Source of the DNA: B1Sed10-231 sp046483385 | GTDB taxonomy: Bacteria; Planctomycetota; Brocadiia; SM23-32 | Direction: 5' to 3' | DNA: 64,000 nt | NCBI GenBank assembly: GCA_046483385.1 | Contig: JAWODG010000144.1 | Location: 1 to 64,000 of the forward strand | Shown: positions 16,593-24,565 of the stretch, piece by piece | How the letters are laid out: the number at the start of each line of letters is the position of its first letter | How positions within the stretch are numbered: position 1 is the stretch's first letter | Made by a program: the position numbers and the translations under genes | The notes under the pieces: model-generated | The model's database searches: none | The model's input: the letters and a program-made list of their open reading frames with translations, nothing else | What the model was told of the DNA's origin: nothing

Positions 16593-18254
16593 ATGAACGT
16601 TCGTCTGCGCAGGCTTCAGGCCGACCACGACCGCGTGCAGAAGTTGTTCGGGGATTCACCCCATATTCGTATCAAGGAGGCGCGAGGGGATCCACCGGAG
16701 ACCTACGAGATTGAGTACCGGCTCAAAGGCCTAATGTTAAGCGAGGACGGCGAAATTGTGGAACGGGATCGCCATTCTGTGGAGATAAACCTGCCCCGCG
16801 AGTACCCCCGTCGCAAGCCACAGTGCAAGATGCTGACTCCCGCTTTCCATCCGAACATCGACTCATCCGCCATATGTATCGCGGATCACTGGGCTCCTTC
16901 CGAATCTCTGGCCGATCTGATTGTCAGGATCGGACAACTGCTCGCGTTTCAGGACTACAACACGAAGAGCCCGTTGGACGGCGAGGCCGCCCGGTGGGCC
17001 GAAGAGAACGGGGAGTTGTTCCCCGTTGATTCGACCGACTTGATCCCGGCCGAACCCGCTGCCGACTCGCGCTCAGACCTGGTCCCCGCGCAAAGAACCG
17101 AAGCCGACCAGTGTTGCGAGAATTGCGGGGCTCGCTCCTCCGAGGTCGATCTGGTCGAGTGCGCCGGGGGTCACCTTGTTTGTCCCGATTGTGCGGCTCC
17201 GTGCGAGCGTTGCGGCCGGACGGTCTGTGTGCTGTGCGAACTCTCAGCGTGTGCGCTATGTGGCGCCCAAGGATGCGATGCATGTTTGGACGTCTGCCCG
17301 TTTTGTGACAAGCAGGTCTGTGCGGCTGTTGCCCAGCACTGGTGGCATTGCTCTCGCTGCGGAACGCGCATGTGTAAGGAATGTGCGCAATTATGCAGCG
17401 TGTGTGACGGACTGTTCTGCCCCGAGGATGTGCTCTCCTGCCGAACCTGCGGCGAGCCGATTTGCGTGGACTGTGCTGAACCGTGCTTTCTATGCGGACC
17501 GGACTTTGCTCATCACGCCTCGGAGCTGACAGAGTGCAGTGTCTGTGGACTCATCTTCTGCGAACGCCATGTGCGGGAAGGTCGCATCTCGGGGGATACG
17601 GTGTGTAACAAATGCGGGCTGGTTTGTACCGCATGCACTGGATGGGTAGCCCGCATCGAGACGATAGCCTGCACAGTTTGCGGCCAGAATGTCTGTGCTA
17701 AGTGCGCCATGACATGCCAGGCCTGCGGCAAATCCACTTGCCCCGACCACGTCCACGAGTGCGATATGTGCGGCAGGCAAGTCTGTCGGAACTGCTCTTT
17801 CATATGTCCTGAATGCGACTCTGTGTACTGCGACGCACCCTCTCACAAAGCCGAATGTGGCATATGCGGGGAATTGCTCTGTATCCGCTGCTTAGTCCAG
17901 TGCAACACTTGTTCGCTGCTGGTATGTGGCGACGAGGTCGAGACATGCCCGTTTTGTCGGGTTGATGGGTGTCTTTCCTGCCTTATCAACTGCCCCAAAT
18001 GCGATCGACTGCTGCACGAGAAGCATCTCGGAACCTGTGCGCTGTGCGACGCTTCCGTGTGCCCAACCTGCTTGCACACATGCAAGGCCTGCGGGCGAGA
18101 AGTCTGCGAGGATCACTTCTATAACGAACACGAGCTATGCGTCCGTTGCTTCGAACGCCGGGACAAGTGGATTGCAGTCGTTGGCATCACCCTGGTAGGG
18201 CTCGTGATTGCAGGCGTGATCGCGCTGCTCGTATTCGTTTCATCCGGGCCGTAG
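16593..18254 (+). CDS. E2 ubiquitin-conjugating enzyme fused to cysteine-rich zinc-finger array and membrane helix
   Basis: 553 residues. Residues about 1-145 are a UBC-fold E2: SVEINLPREYPRRKPQ, TPAFHPNID with the HPN motif at 86-88, then SSAICIADHW with the candidate active Cys95, WAPSESLADLIVRIGQLL and a final helix EAARWAEENG. Spacing from HPN to Cys matches eukaryotic E2s. From about 174 to 520 the chain is packed with C-x2-C pairs at short regular spacing (CCENCG, CERCG, CALCG, CPFCD, CSRCG and many more), plausibly a run of treble-clef or B-box-like fingers. Residues about 526-548 are a membrane helix near the C-terminus. A RING-like array on the E2 itself suggests a combined E2/E3 at the membrane. 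Last gene of the operon. Confidence 0.9.
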   Translation: MNVRLRRLQADHDRVQKLFGDSPHIRIKEARGDPPETYEIEYRLKGLMLSEDGEIVERDRHSVEINLPREYPRRKPQCKMLTPAFHPNIDSSAICIADHWAPSESLADLIVRIGQLLAFQDYNTKSPLDGEAARWAEENGELFPVDSTDLIPAEPAADSRSDLVPAQRTEADQCCENCGARSSEVDLVECAGGHLVCPDCAAPCERCGRTVCVLCELSACALCGAQGCDACLDVCPFCDKQVCAAVAQHWWHCSRCGTRMCKECAQLCSVCDGLFCPEDVLSCRTCGEPICVDCAEPCFLCGPDFAHHASELTECSVCGLIFCERHVREGRISGDTVCNKCGLVCTACTGWVARIETIACTVCGQNVCAKCAMTCQACGKSTCPDHVHECDMCGRQVCRNCSFICPECDSVYCDAPSHKAECGICGELLCIRCLVQCNTCSLLVCGDEVETCPFCRVDGCLSCLINCPKCDRLLHEKHLGTCALCDASVCPTCLHTCKACGREVCEDHFYNEHELCVRCFERRDKWIAVVGITLVGLVIAGVIALLVFVSSGP

Positions 18255-18342
18255 CCTCACACGATGTGCTCCCACCGTCCGCATTCCAACTCCACACGGC
18301 TGGTACTTCATAGGGGAGGACCAGTCCAAGGGTGTGGCCCCC

Positions 18343-18719
18343 TCACTCCATCATCTCCCAGATGGGGGGGAGCTGCTCGCGGCCGAGGACTATGGGCTTT
18401 ATCCCCGCCATCTCGCAGAGCATCGTCAGCTCGCGCACGCGGTCGCCCGGCACCCCTGCGCGTGGTTGCACGGGAAGACGTTCAGGAACTCCTCGAACGA
18501 GCCCTCCAGCTTCGCCCAGACGTGCGGCCACGTCGGGTCGGTCTGGTCCTTGAGCGCCTGGCTCTCGTCCGCCCGCAGCTCGACCGACTCGCCCGGCAGG
18601 ATGGCCATGAACGGCTTCTCGTCCCACAGGCCCAGCCACGGGAGATCGGCCTCCTCATCCCGCGGTTGCGCTTCACTGTTCGGCGCGTCGGCATGTTCCG
18701 GGGGTGAGTTGGCCCTCAT
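18343..18719 (-). pseudogene. Frameshifted C-terminal remnant of an L-fucose isomerase-like gene
   Basis: Two overlapping frames on the minus strand join into one family-like sequence. The first (from 18719) carries DPTWPHVWAKLEGSFEEF and FPCNHA; the second continues GVPGDRVRELTMLCEMAGI and IVLGREQLPPIWEMME to the stop at 18343. They join if one base is restored in the C run at 18453-18456 (four C on the plus strand where five would keep frame). The pattern resembles the C-terminal domain of L-fucose/L-arabinose isomerase-type enzymes. Only about 110 residues of a protein normally near 450-500 remain, and an in-frame TAA lies just upstream, so most of the gene is gone. The single-base change alone could be a sequencing error; the truncation is not. 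Confidence 0.6.
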
Positions 18720-18772
18720 GCCCCCGGTGCGTTATGCTGGCATCCTGCGCCCCTGCCAGCGGAGATACCGAC

Positions 18773-19822
18773 ATGAGCGAACTCGACCTGCCGCCGCCGG
18801 TCCCCCACGACCTGCCGCGGGAGCGGATCATCGGGCTGACCACCACGGTGCCCGTCGAGGTCATCTTTGCCGCCGGGCTGGCGCCCGTGGACCTGAACAA
18901 CCTGTTCATCACGGCCGACGACCCCGCCGCGCTGGCCGAGGCCGCCGAGCACGCCGGCTTCCCGCGCACGTGCTGCTGCTGGACGCGCGGCATCTACGGC
19001 GTCGTCCACGCTTACGACATCCCCCGCCTGCTGATAGTCACCCGGGGCGACTGCAGCAACGCCGAGGCGCTGATGGAGATACTGACCCACGAGGGGATCG
19101 AGTGCATGACCTTCGATTACCCGCCCGAACCCGACGCCGACGCAATGCGAGGAGCCCTGGTCGAGCTTGCGGACTCCTTGGGCACGAGCCTGGACGAAGC
19201 GGAGGCGTGGCGCGAGCGGCTGGAGCCGGCGCGGGAGGCCGCGGCGGAGATTGACCGGGTCTCGTGGGAAGAGGGCCGTGTGGGCGGGCTGGAGAACCAC
19301 CTCTGGCTGGTGAGCACGAGCGACTTCTGCGCCGACCCCGAGCGCTATGCGACCGAGGCCGAACGGTTCGTCCGCGCGGCAGCCGCCCGCGATCCCCTGC
19401 CTCACGGGCTGCGGCTGGGCGTCTGCGGCATCCCCCCGATCGTCACCGGCATGTTCGATTACCTGGAGGACCTGGGCGCGCTGGTTGTCTACAACGAGAC
19501 GCCGCGCCAGTTCGCCATGCCTTTCCCGGCCGCCTCGCTGGCCGAGCAGTATGCCCTCTACAGCTACCCCTACGGCGTCTTCCCGCGGATAGAGGACATC
19601 AGGAGAGAGTGCCGGCGGCGCTCACTGGACGGCGTGATCCACTACGTGCAGAGCTTCTGCCACCGCCGCATCCAGGACCGCATCGTGCGGGACGGGCTGG
19701 AGCTGCCCGTGCTGACCATCGAGGCCGACCGGCCGGGGAAGCTCAGCGGCCAGTTGAAGACTCGCCTCGAGGCGTTCGTCCAGATGCTGGCCGCCCGCAA
19801 GACGGGTACGACGCTGCTGTGA
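18773..19822 (+). CDS. 2-hydroxyacyl-CoA dehydratase D-component-like protein
   Basis: 349 residues from ATG 18773, with GGAG eight bases upstream. The protein resembles HgdB/FldB-type iron-sulfur subunits: IGLTTTVPVEVIFAAGLAPVDLNN at the start, FPRTCCCWTRG with a cysteine cluster at about 62-70, RGDCSNAEAL, and near the end HYVQSFCHRRIQDR and VLTIEADRPGKLSGQLKTRLEAF, the family's end signature. Related proteins dehydrate 2-hydroxyacyl-CoA or reduce aromatic or double-cubane substrates. Only one subunit is present, without an HgdA partner or an ATPase activator nearby, so it may be a stand-alone double-cubane-type protein. Its upstream region adjoins the broken isomerase remnant. Confidence 0.75.
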   Translation: MSELDLPPPVPHDLPRERIIGLTTTVPVEVIFAAGLAPVDLNNLFITADDPAALAEAAEHAGFPRTCCCWTRGIYGVVHAYDIPRLLIVTRGDCSNAEALMEILTHEGIECMTFDYPPEPDADAMRGALVELADSLGTSLDEAEAWRERLEPAREAAAEIDRVSWEEGRVGGLENHLWLVSTSDFCADPERYATEAERFVRAAAARDPLPHGLRLGVCGIPPIVTGMFDYLEDLGALVVYNETPRQFAMPFPAASLAEQYALYSYPYGVFPRIEDIRRECRRRSLDGVIHYVQSFCHRRIQDRIVRDGLELPVLTIEADRPGKLSGQLKTRLEAFVQMLAARKTGTTLL

Positions 19823-19884
19823 GGGTTTTTTGACAACCGCTCCAGGCCACAGGAAGAATGGCGACCGGCACGGCGGAGCGGGCC

Positions 19885-20847
19885 TCAAAGTTCCAGCAGG
19901 CCGCTGCAGGAGTGGCGGCCGGCCAGATGCAGGGGACGGCCGTTGCCCCAGATGCGCCGGTGCGTGGCCAGCGCGACCTCCGGCGTGTTGTTGTCCGCGG
20001 ACAGATGCGCGAGGCACGCCCAGCGGAGCCGCTCACCGGCATGGTCCCGCAGTAGATGGGCGGCCTCCACGTTGGAGATGTGGCCGCCCGGCCCCTTGAT
20101 GCGCTCCTTGAGGAAGCGCGGGTAGCGACCCGTCTCCAGCATGTCCGGGTCGTAGTTGCTCTCCAGCACCACGGCGTCGACAGACGCCACCGCCTCGGCC
20201 AGGCCGTCGAAGACGTGGCCCAGGTCGGTCAGGATGCCCAGTCGGCGGCCGGCCGCCTCCACCACGAAGGCCACGCAGCCGCAGCCGTCATGAGCGGTGG
20301 GGAACGTCTCAACGGTCACGTCGCCAAAGCGCAATCGCTCCCCGCCGGGGAAGCAGTTCACCGCCGCCGCGTCGACGTCCCCTATCCTCTGGGCCGCGGA
20401 CCGGTAAGCATCGCGGGTGATAAACAGCGGCAACCCGTGCATCCGGTGGAAGACTCCGGCGCAGAGCGTGTGGTCGCTGTGGTCGTGGGAAATGAGCAGC
20501 GCGTTCACGTCGGCCAGCGTCCGTCCGTGCGCGCGCAGGCGCCTTTCGGCCTGCTTGCAGCTTATGCCCGCGTCGAACAGCAGGCGGGTCTCCCCCGCTT
20601 CCACGTAGATGCAGTTGCCGTTGCTGCCGGACTGGAGCGATATGACGCGCAGAACAGACCGCCGCTGCCGACCGTCGGCGGCGATGGGCCGCACCACGCC
20701 GAGGTTGCAGTCGAACTCGAACTCCGGACAGCCCCGGGGGCACTTCACCGCCAGCGTTCTGCCCGTCAGACGGGGGACCCGCAGCCGCTGCCCGCAGGCC
20801 GGACACCTGACGAGCGCCCTGTCCACGGCGTCGCTCGACCTGTCCAT
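19885..20847 (-). CDS. MBL-fold hydrolase, WalJ/YycJ-like, with N-terminal zinc ribbon
   Basis: 320 residues from ATG 20847; a much longer open frame reaching 21339 is antisense-type noise over the upstream gene. Residues 14-45 include CPAC and CPRGC, a likely zinc ribbon. The metallo-beta-lactamase core starts ISLQSGSNGNCIYVEAG, followed by LLFDAGISC and the metal motif ISHDHSDHT, then PTAHDGCGCVAF, LTDLGHV, LESNYD and CLAHLSADNN. This order is typical of WalJ/YycJ-type 5'-3' exonucleases or hydrolases. The zinc ribbon is unusual for the family. The gene starts 15 bases after the URO-D-like gene ends, on the same strand. Confidence 0.85.
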   Translation of the reverse strand: MDRSSDAVDRALVRCPACGQRLRVPRLTGRTLAVKCPRGCPEFEFDCNLGVVRPIAADGRQRRSVLRVISLQSGSNGNCIYVEAGETRLLFDAGISCKQAERRLRAHGRTLADVNALLISHDHSDHTLCAGVFHRMHGLPLFITRDAYRSAAQRIGDVDAAAVNCFPGGERLRFGDVTVETFPTAHDGCGCVAFVVEAAGRRLGILTDLGHVFDGLAEAVASVDAVVLESNYDPDMLETGRYPRFLKERIKGPGGHISNVEAAHLLRDHAGERLRWACLAHLSADNNTPEVALATHRRIWGNGRPLHLAGRHSCSGLLEL

Positions 20848-20861
20848 TACCTCGCTCCCCC

Positions 20862-22034
20862 TCACTCGTTGAGCCCCGGCACCTGCGCCACCTCGTCGTC
20901 GCGCCAGCCCAGCATGGCCAGCTTGTTGCGGATGTAATACTTGTAATTCTCGTAGGAGACCGTCTGCGGTATGCGGTGGTCGCCGTGGGGAATGAAGCCG
21001 CCCTCTTCGACCACCGGCTCCACGCGGCGCAGCTCCTTGAGTATCTCCTGTTTGCCCTCGGCCAGCTTGTGTTTGTTGACGCCGCCGCGCAGCAGCAGTT
21101 CGCGGCCGAACATCTCGCGCAGCTTGACCGGGTCGGAGCCCGCCTGCACCTCGATGGGGAACATGCAGTTCAGTCCGGCCTCCAGCCACACGGGGACGAG
21201 CTGGGTGATGTCTCCGTCGCAGTCCGTCCATATGACGGTGCAGCCGTGCTCCCGCAGCAGGTCGCAGACCCGCTTCAGTCGGGTGCCCACAATCTCGCGG
21301 AACATCTGCGGGCTGAGCATGGGGCCGTTGCGGAAGCAAATGTCCTCCCAGCCCCCGGCGAAGTCCACCTCGATGTATTTCAGCGCCTCTTCAATCTGGC
21401 GGTAATAGACCTGAGTCAGGGTCTCGACTATCTCCTCGACCAGCTCCCGGTCGTCGTAGAGCATCATGGAGATGTTCTCGAACCCGATCCAGTTGCGGGG
21501 GATGCCGAAGTAGGAGCCGATGCCGGTGCCGACGGGCACGTCGGCGCGCAGCAGTTCGCGTCCCAGTTCCTTGTAGTTCGTCTCGAACCGACGCGGGTCC
21601 TCCGGGTCCAGCCTTTCCTTGAACCGCTGCCAGTCCTCCCGGTTCTCGATGGGCATCTTGACGAAATGGGGAATGGTCTTGATGCCCCTGGTCTTGACCT
21701 CCTGGATGGTGCCGTCGGGCAGGCGCTCACGGCGGTAGTCCTCCCCCTCCTCCAGCAGTTCGTAGCCCTCTTCGAAAGGGGGTATGATGCCACCGTGGAA
21801 GGGTACGTGGCGCTTCGGGTCCACGCCGAAGTAGGCCTCCACGCTCGCATGGTCGTCGTACTGCTCCGGCAGTCCTTCCTCGTGCCAGCGCTCGAGCGCC
21901 TCCTCCAGATACCCGAACTCCCAGTGCGGAATGCGGTCCACGCGCTGGTAGTGCATCGTGCGGCGGAACCGCTCGCGATGCGTCATCGGGCCCATCTGGT
22001 GGTCAACAACCTTCTCCGAACCGCGCGCTGACAT
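20862..22034 (-). CDS. Uroporphyrinogen decarboxylase-family (methyltransferase-type) protein
   Basis: 390 residues from ATG 22034, with GGGGAG five bases upstream. The URO-D fold is indicated by TMHYQRVDRIPHWEFGY at the N-terminus, VPVGTGIGSYFGIPRNWIG, VDFAGGWEDICFRNGP, REHGCTVIWTDCDGDI, LEAGLNCMFPIEVQAG, LLRGGVNKHKLAEG and the closing GGFIPHGDHRIPQTVSYEN. The last segments match the MtaA/CmuA-like cobalamin or corrinoid methyltransferase branch more than heme biosynthesis HemE. Many copies of this family occur in PVC-type genomes near catabolic genes; the substrate is unknown. Confidence 0.85.
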   Translation of the reverse strand: MSARGSEKVVDHQMGPMTHRERFRRTMHYQRVDRIPHWEFGYLEEALERWHEEGLPEQYDDHASVEAYFGVDPKRHVPFHGGIIPPFEEGYELLEEGEDYRRERLPDGTIQEVKTRGIKTIPHFVKMPIENREDWQRFKERLDPEDPRRFETNYKELGRELLRADVPVGTGIGSYFGIPRNWIGFENISMMLYDDRELVEEIVETLTQVYYRQIEEALKYIEVDFAGGWEDICFRNGPMLSPQMFREIVGTRLKRVCDLLREHGCTVIWTDCDGDITQLVPVWLEAGLNCMFPIEVQAGSDPVKLREMFGRELLLRGGVNKHKLAEGKQEILKELRRVEPVVEEGGFIPHGDHRIPQTVSYENYKYYIRNKLAMLGWRDDEVAQVPGLNE

Positions 22035-22199
22035 CGGCACTCCCCTCGGGTGCTGGGTTTCCAGGCGTAAACGGTCATGTTACCCCGCCGAGTTCCGAAT
22101 GCAAGGACATCGGCCAGGAGGGCGAGCCGCCGGCCTCCGTTCCGGGTCCGGCACTCCCCGGAGCCCCGCATTGCCAGTGCCCCGACGGCGTGCGAGCCG

Positions 22200-22228
22200 T
22201 TGACAGAGAGCGGACGGCCCGTTATGTT
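22200..22228 (+). promoter_or_regulatory. Probable promoter of the phospholipase C-like membrane protein gene
   Basis: TTGACA at 22200-22205, 17-bp spacer, TATGTT at 22223-22228. It lies in the 400-base gap 22035-22436 and would leave a leader of about 200 bases before the ATG at 22437. The rest of the gap shows no gene. Confidence 0.55.
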
Positions 22229-22436
22229 GGGAGCGGTTCTGCAAACCTGGCTTTCCCGGGGCCCCCCAGACGAGGGATCGGCAGGCATCCGTGGACGGGG
22301 TCGACTTGAGCGGGCCCCTGGGATCGGGCCTCGGGCGTTCGTGCCCGGCCGGGTCCGGAATGGCCGGACGGTGCGGGCGGTTATGTCGAGTCCGTGCCGC
22401 CACCCGTGGGCGATGGGAAAGGGGCGAGTCGGCTCC

Positions 22437-23852
22437 ATGGAAAACGCCACGCACGAGAGATTCGCCGCTCGGGTGAACGACCATATGCCCGCGCCGCTGC
22501 CCGGCGTGCCACTCGTCCGGGGCGCCACCGACCCAAACAATGATCCGCAATGGCCCACCCCCCACCATATGAGCCAGCGCAACGCGGCCTCCGCCATGCA
22601 GCGCAGCGCGCGTCAGGCCCGCCAGGAATTCCTCGACGGCAACCGGGTTCAGGCCGCCTATCAGTTTGGGGTTACCACGCACTACGCCCTCGATGTGATG
22701 GTTCCCTACGGGGAGGACGACCCCCAGCACGCCTACTTCGAGGGTGAGTTCGACGCCGCCGATCAGCGGCTCGATTACGGGACGGAAACACCCGCGGGTC
22801 TGGCCGACGCGCAGGTGGTTCAGCGGGCCATTCGGCGCATCGTGGCCGCCTCCTCCAGGCGCCCTGTTGACCGTGAGCGGCGGTTGCGGGCCGCCTATGC
22901 AAACCTTCTGCGCATCGGCGTGGCCATTACGCAACCCGCCTGTCCCAAACGCCTTCAGCGCCACTGCCGCAAAGCGTATAACGAACTGGTAGAGAACCTG
23001 CAGCCGGAATTGCAGCGTTACCAGGATGTGCTGCGGAGCGCCGTGCTCGAAGGGCTCGAGGAGGTCTCCCCCGACGGCAAGCCGCTGACGGGCAACCTCT
23101 GGCGGCGCGTAATGGCCCGGCACGAGGCCCTGTGCGGGCAGGGCCGCAGCCCGGCACTGCACCTGAGGCTGGCGACGCTCATGGCGCACCGCAGGTTCCG
23201 CGCCACAGCCGGGCGGGCCATCGACGACGCCTTCCAGTCCGAGGGCCACCACGCCACGTTCGCCGCCGAGTGCGCGGCCCTGCGTCGCCAGTACGAGGAA
23301 CGGATCGAATCTATCGCCGAGCACTATGAGACGTGGGACTGGTTCCGCGTGCCATGGGACGAGTGGGAGGAGAAGGGGGAAAAAGCTTGTGAAGTGGTCT
23401 TTCAGAAGGCCGCCGACCTGCGTGAGCAACTCATCGAAGTCGAGACTGTCCGGTTCCGAGATGAGTGCCTGGATCAGTTCGAGGAACACTGGCGAGGCAG
23501 CCTCTCCCACCGTCTGACCCTCCACCTGCGCTCGCACCGGTGGGCCCGCGTCCTGCTGCCGCTGCTGCCGGCACTCGTCCTGATACCGGTCTTTCTGCTG
23601 CTGTGGTGGGGCGGGGCGGCTTCGCCGCTGGCGGCCGGCATCGTGCTAGCGTTGGTCGCCGCCGCGCTCGGCCTCTACATAGGGGTCGTGGTCCGCGACC
23701 TGCAGGTACTGACCGGCTACGCCGAATCCGCTGCCCCGACCCGGGCGGAGACGCCCAACGGGGAAGCCGGCCGGTCCCGGGAGGAAGCCGAAAGGGCCGG
23801 AGAGCGTGCGAAAGCCGGAGAAGACACCGCCCGCAGGCGCGCCGAGGGCTGA
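22437..23852 (+). CDS. Membrane protein with zinc-dependent phospholipase C-like N-terminal domain
   Basis: 471 residues from ATG 22437; an in-frame ATG at 22413 is possible. The N-terminal third has a His-rich pattern (THERFAARVNDHM, PTPHHMSQRNAAS, FGVTTHYALDVMVPYG) reminiscent of zinc-dependent phospholipase C / S1-P1 nuclease-like helical proteins, where His and Asp bind zinc. The middle is helical and charged. Two hydrophobic helices follow at about 365-385 and 390-415 (LLPLLPALVLIPVFLLLWW and ASPLAAGIVLALVAAALGLY), then a charged, Ala/Arg/Glu-rich tail. Function is not established; the phospholipase-like reading is tentative. Transcribed alone, divergent from the URO-D-like gene. Confidence 0.6.
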   Translation: MENATHERFAARVNDHMPAPLPGVPLVRGATDPNNDPQWPTPHHMSQRNAASAMQRSARQARQEFLDGNRVQAAYQFGVTTHYALDVMVPYGEDDPQHAYFEGEFDAADQRLDYGTETPAGLADAQVVQRAIRRIVAASSRRPVDRERRLRAAYANLLRIGVAITQPACPKRLQRHCRKAYNELVENLQPELQRYQDVLRSAVLEGLEEVSPDGKPLTGNLWRRVMARHEALCGQGRSPALHLRLATLMAHRRFRATAGRAIDDAFQSEGHHATFAAECAALRRQYEERIESIAEHYETWDWFRVPWDEWEEKGEKACEVVFQKAADLREQLIEVETVRFRDECLDQFEEHWRGSLSHRLTLHLRSHRWARVLLPLLPALVLIPVFLLLWWGGAASPLAAGIVLALVAAALGLYIGVVVRDLQVLTGYAESAAPTRAETPNGEAGRSREEAERAGERAKAGEDTARRRAEG

Positions 23853-24101
23853 TCGCCATACCTGCCTGACTCGACTTTCGCGGTCGCCGTCGGCCGCTGC
23901 CGACTCAGGAGCCACTCGTCGCTGACGGAGCTGGATGGTACCCGCCCTTTCCTTTTCCGAAACGAAGTGGAACCGAGTCGGGAGGAGTATTCCGACGGCC
24001 GCTCGGCAGCCGGGCCCGAGTTCGCCTATAGCTCCGGTGTGCCGCGGAGACCCGGCCCCGAGGTCGCTTGCGAGGACCGACAAGGGTGAGGATTTTTGGT
24101 C

Positions 24102-24129
24102 TTGACAAACGGCGATCCGTCCCTATAAT
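24102..24129 (+). promoter_or_regulatory. Consensus sigma70 promoter of the 65-residue protein gene
   Basis: TTGACA at 24102-24107, 16-bp spacer, TATAAT at 24124-24129: full matches to both boxes. The preceding stretch, 23853-24101, lies after the membrane protein gene and holds no gene I can recognise. Confidence 0.85.
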
Positions 24130-24135
24130 TAGGGT

Positions 24136-24345
24136 TTCCGCAAGCGGACTACGGGCAGGGTTCGCCTTCCGCGGGGTCGTTTTGGATTACCCGATCACCA
24201 GCCCCGGCGACGCACTTCGGGGCTCGTTGACAAAACCGGTTCGCATGTTCCGCGTGCGCGTTCAGCGCGCGCTTTCAACGATCTGCGGGTTATAACCTCA
24301 CCCGTGTTTCGAGAGACTATGTTCCCCGAAGGAGGTGTTTTGCGT
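24136..24345 (+). other. Long untranslated leader with hairpins
   Basis: The predicted transcript begins near 24136 and the next start codon is at 24346, a leader of about 210 bases. It contains a hairpin AGCCCCG (24200-24206) pairing with CGGGGCT (24218-24224), a second TTGACA-like hexamer at about 24227, and a GC-rich dyad around 24250-24275. It could be a regulatory leader or carry a small RNA; I do not recognise a known riboswitch. Confidence 0.4.
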
Positions 24346-24543
24346 ATGGCCGGAAGGCACATGTCGAAGCATCTGCGTAAGAAGCGGCTGGAGCTCATCA
24401 GGCAGCGCCACCAGGCGTTGATACTGCAGCCGCGCGAAGCCCTCGCCGACGAATACGACGGCGAGTTCGAGGACCCCTTCGACGAGTTCGACGAAGCCGA
24501 CAGGCTGGAACTGGTCGAGGCGGCCGGCGGCAGCGATATGTAG
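24346..24543 (+). CDS. Small bipolar protein of unknown function (65 residues)
   Basis: ATG 24346 has an ideal ribosome site, AAGGAGGT at 24329-24336, nine bases before it; this overrides an in-frame ATG at 24304. The first half is strongly basic (HMSKHLRKKRLELIRQRHQ), the second strongly acidic (DEYDGEFEDPFDEFDEAD). No family is recognised and no cysteines or hydrophobic helices are present. The very strong promoter and ribosome site imply high expression, perhaps as a nucleic-acid- or ribosome-associated factor; that role is inference only. It ends 22 bases before the convergent holA gene. Confidence 0.72.
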   Translation: MAGRHMSKHLRKKRLELIRQRHQALILQPREALADEYDGEFEDPFDEFDEADRLELVEAAGGSDM

Positions 24544-24565
24544 CACTCGCCGGGCCCGGCGCGGG

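Noticed and set aside
18453..18456. Sequencing error as full explanation for the broken isomerase gene
   Set aside because: It could explain the frameshift but not the missing N-terminal three quarters and the upstream in-frame stop.
20848..21339. Long N-terminal extension of the WalJ-like frame
   Set aside because: It lies in another frame of the URO-D-like gene on the same strand; ATG 20847 with a purine-rich site fits better.
24136..24345. tRNA or known riboswitch in the leader
   Set aside because: A GGTTCG-like string occurs but no cloverleaf arms can be paired and no known riboswitch core was recognised.
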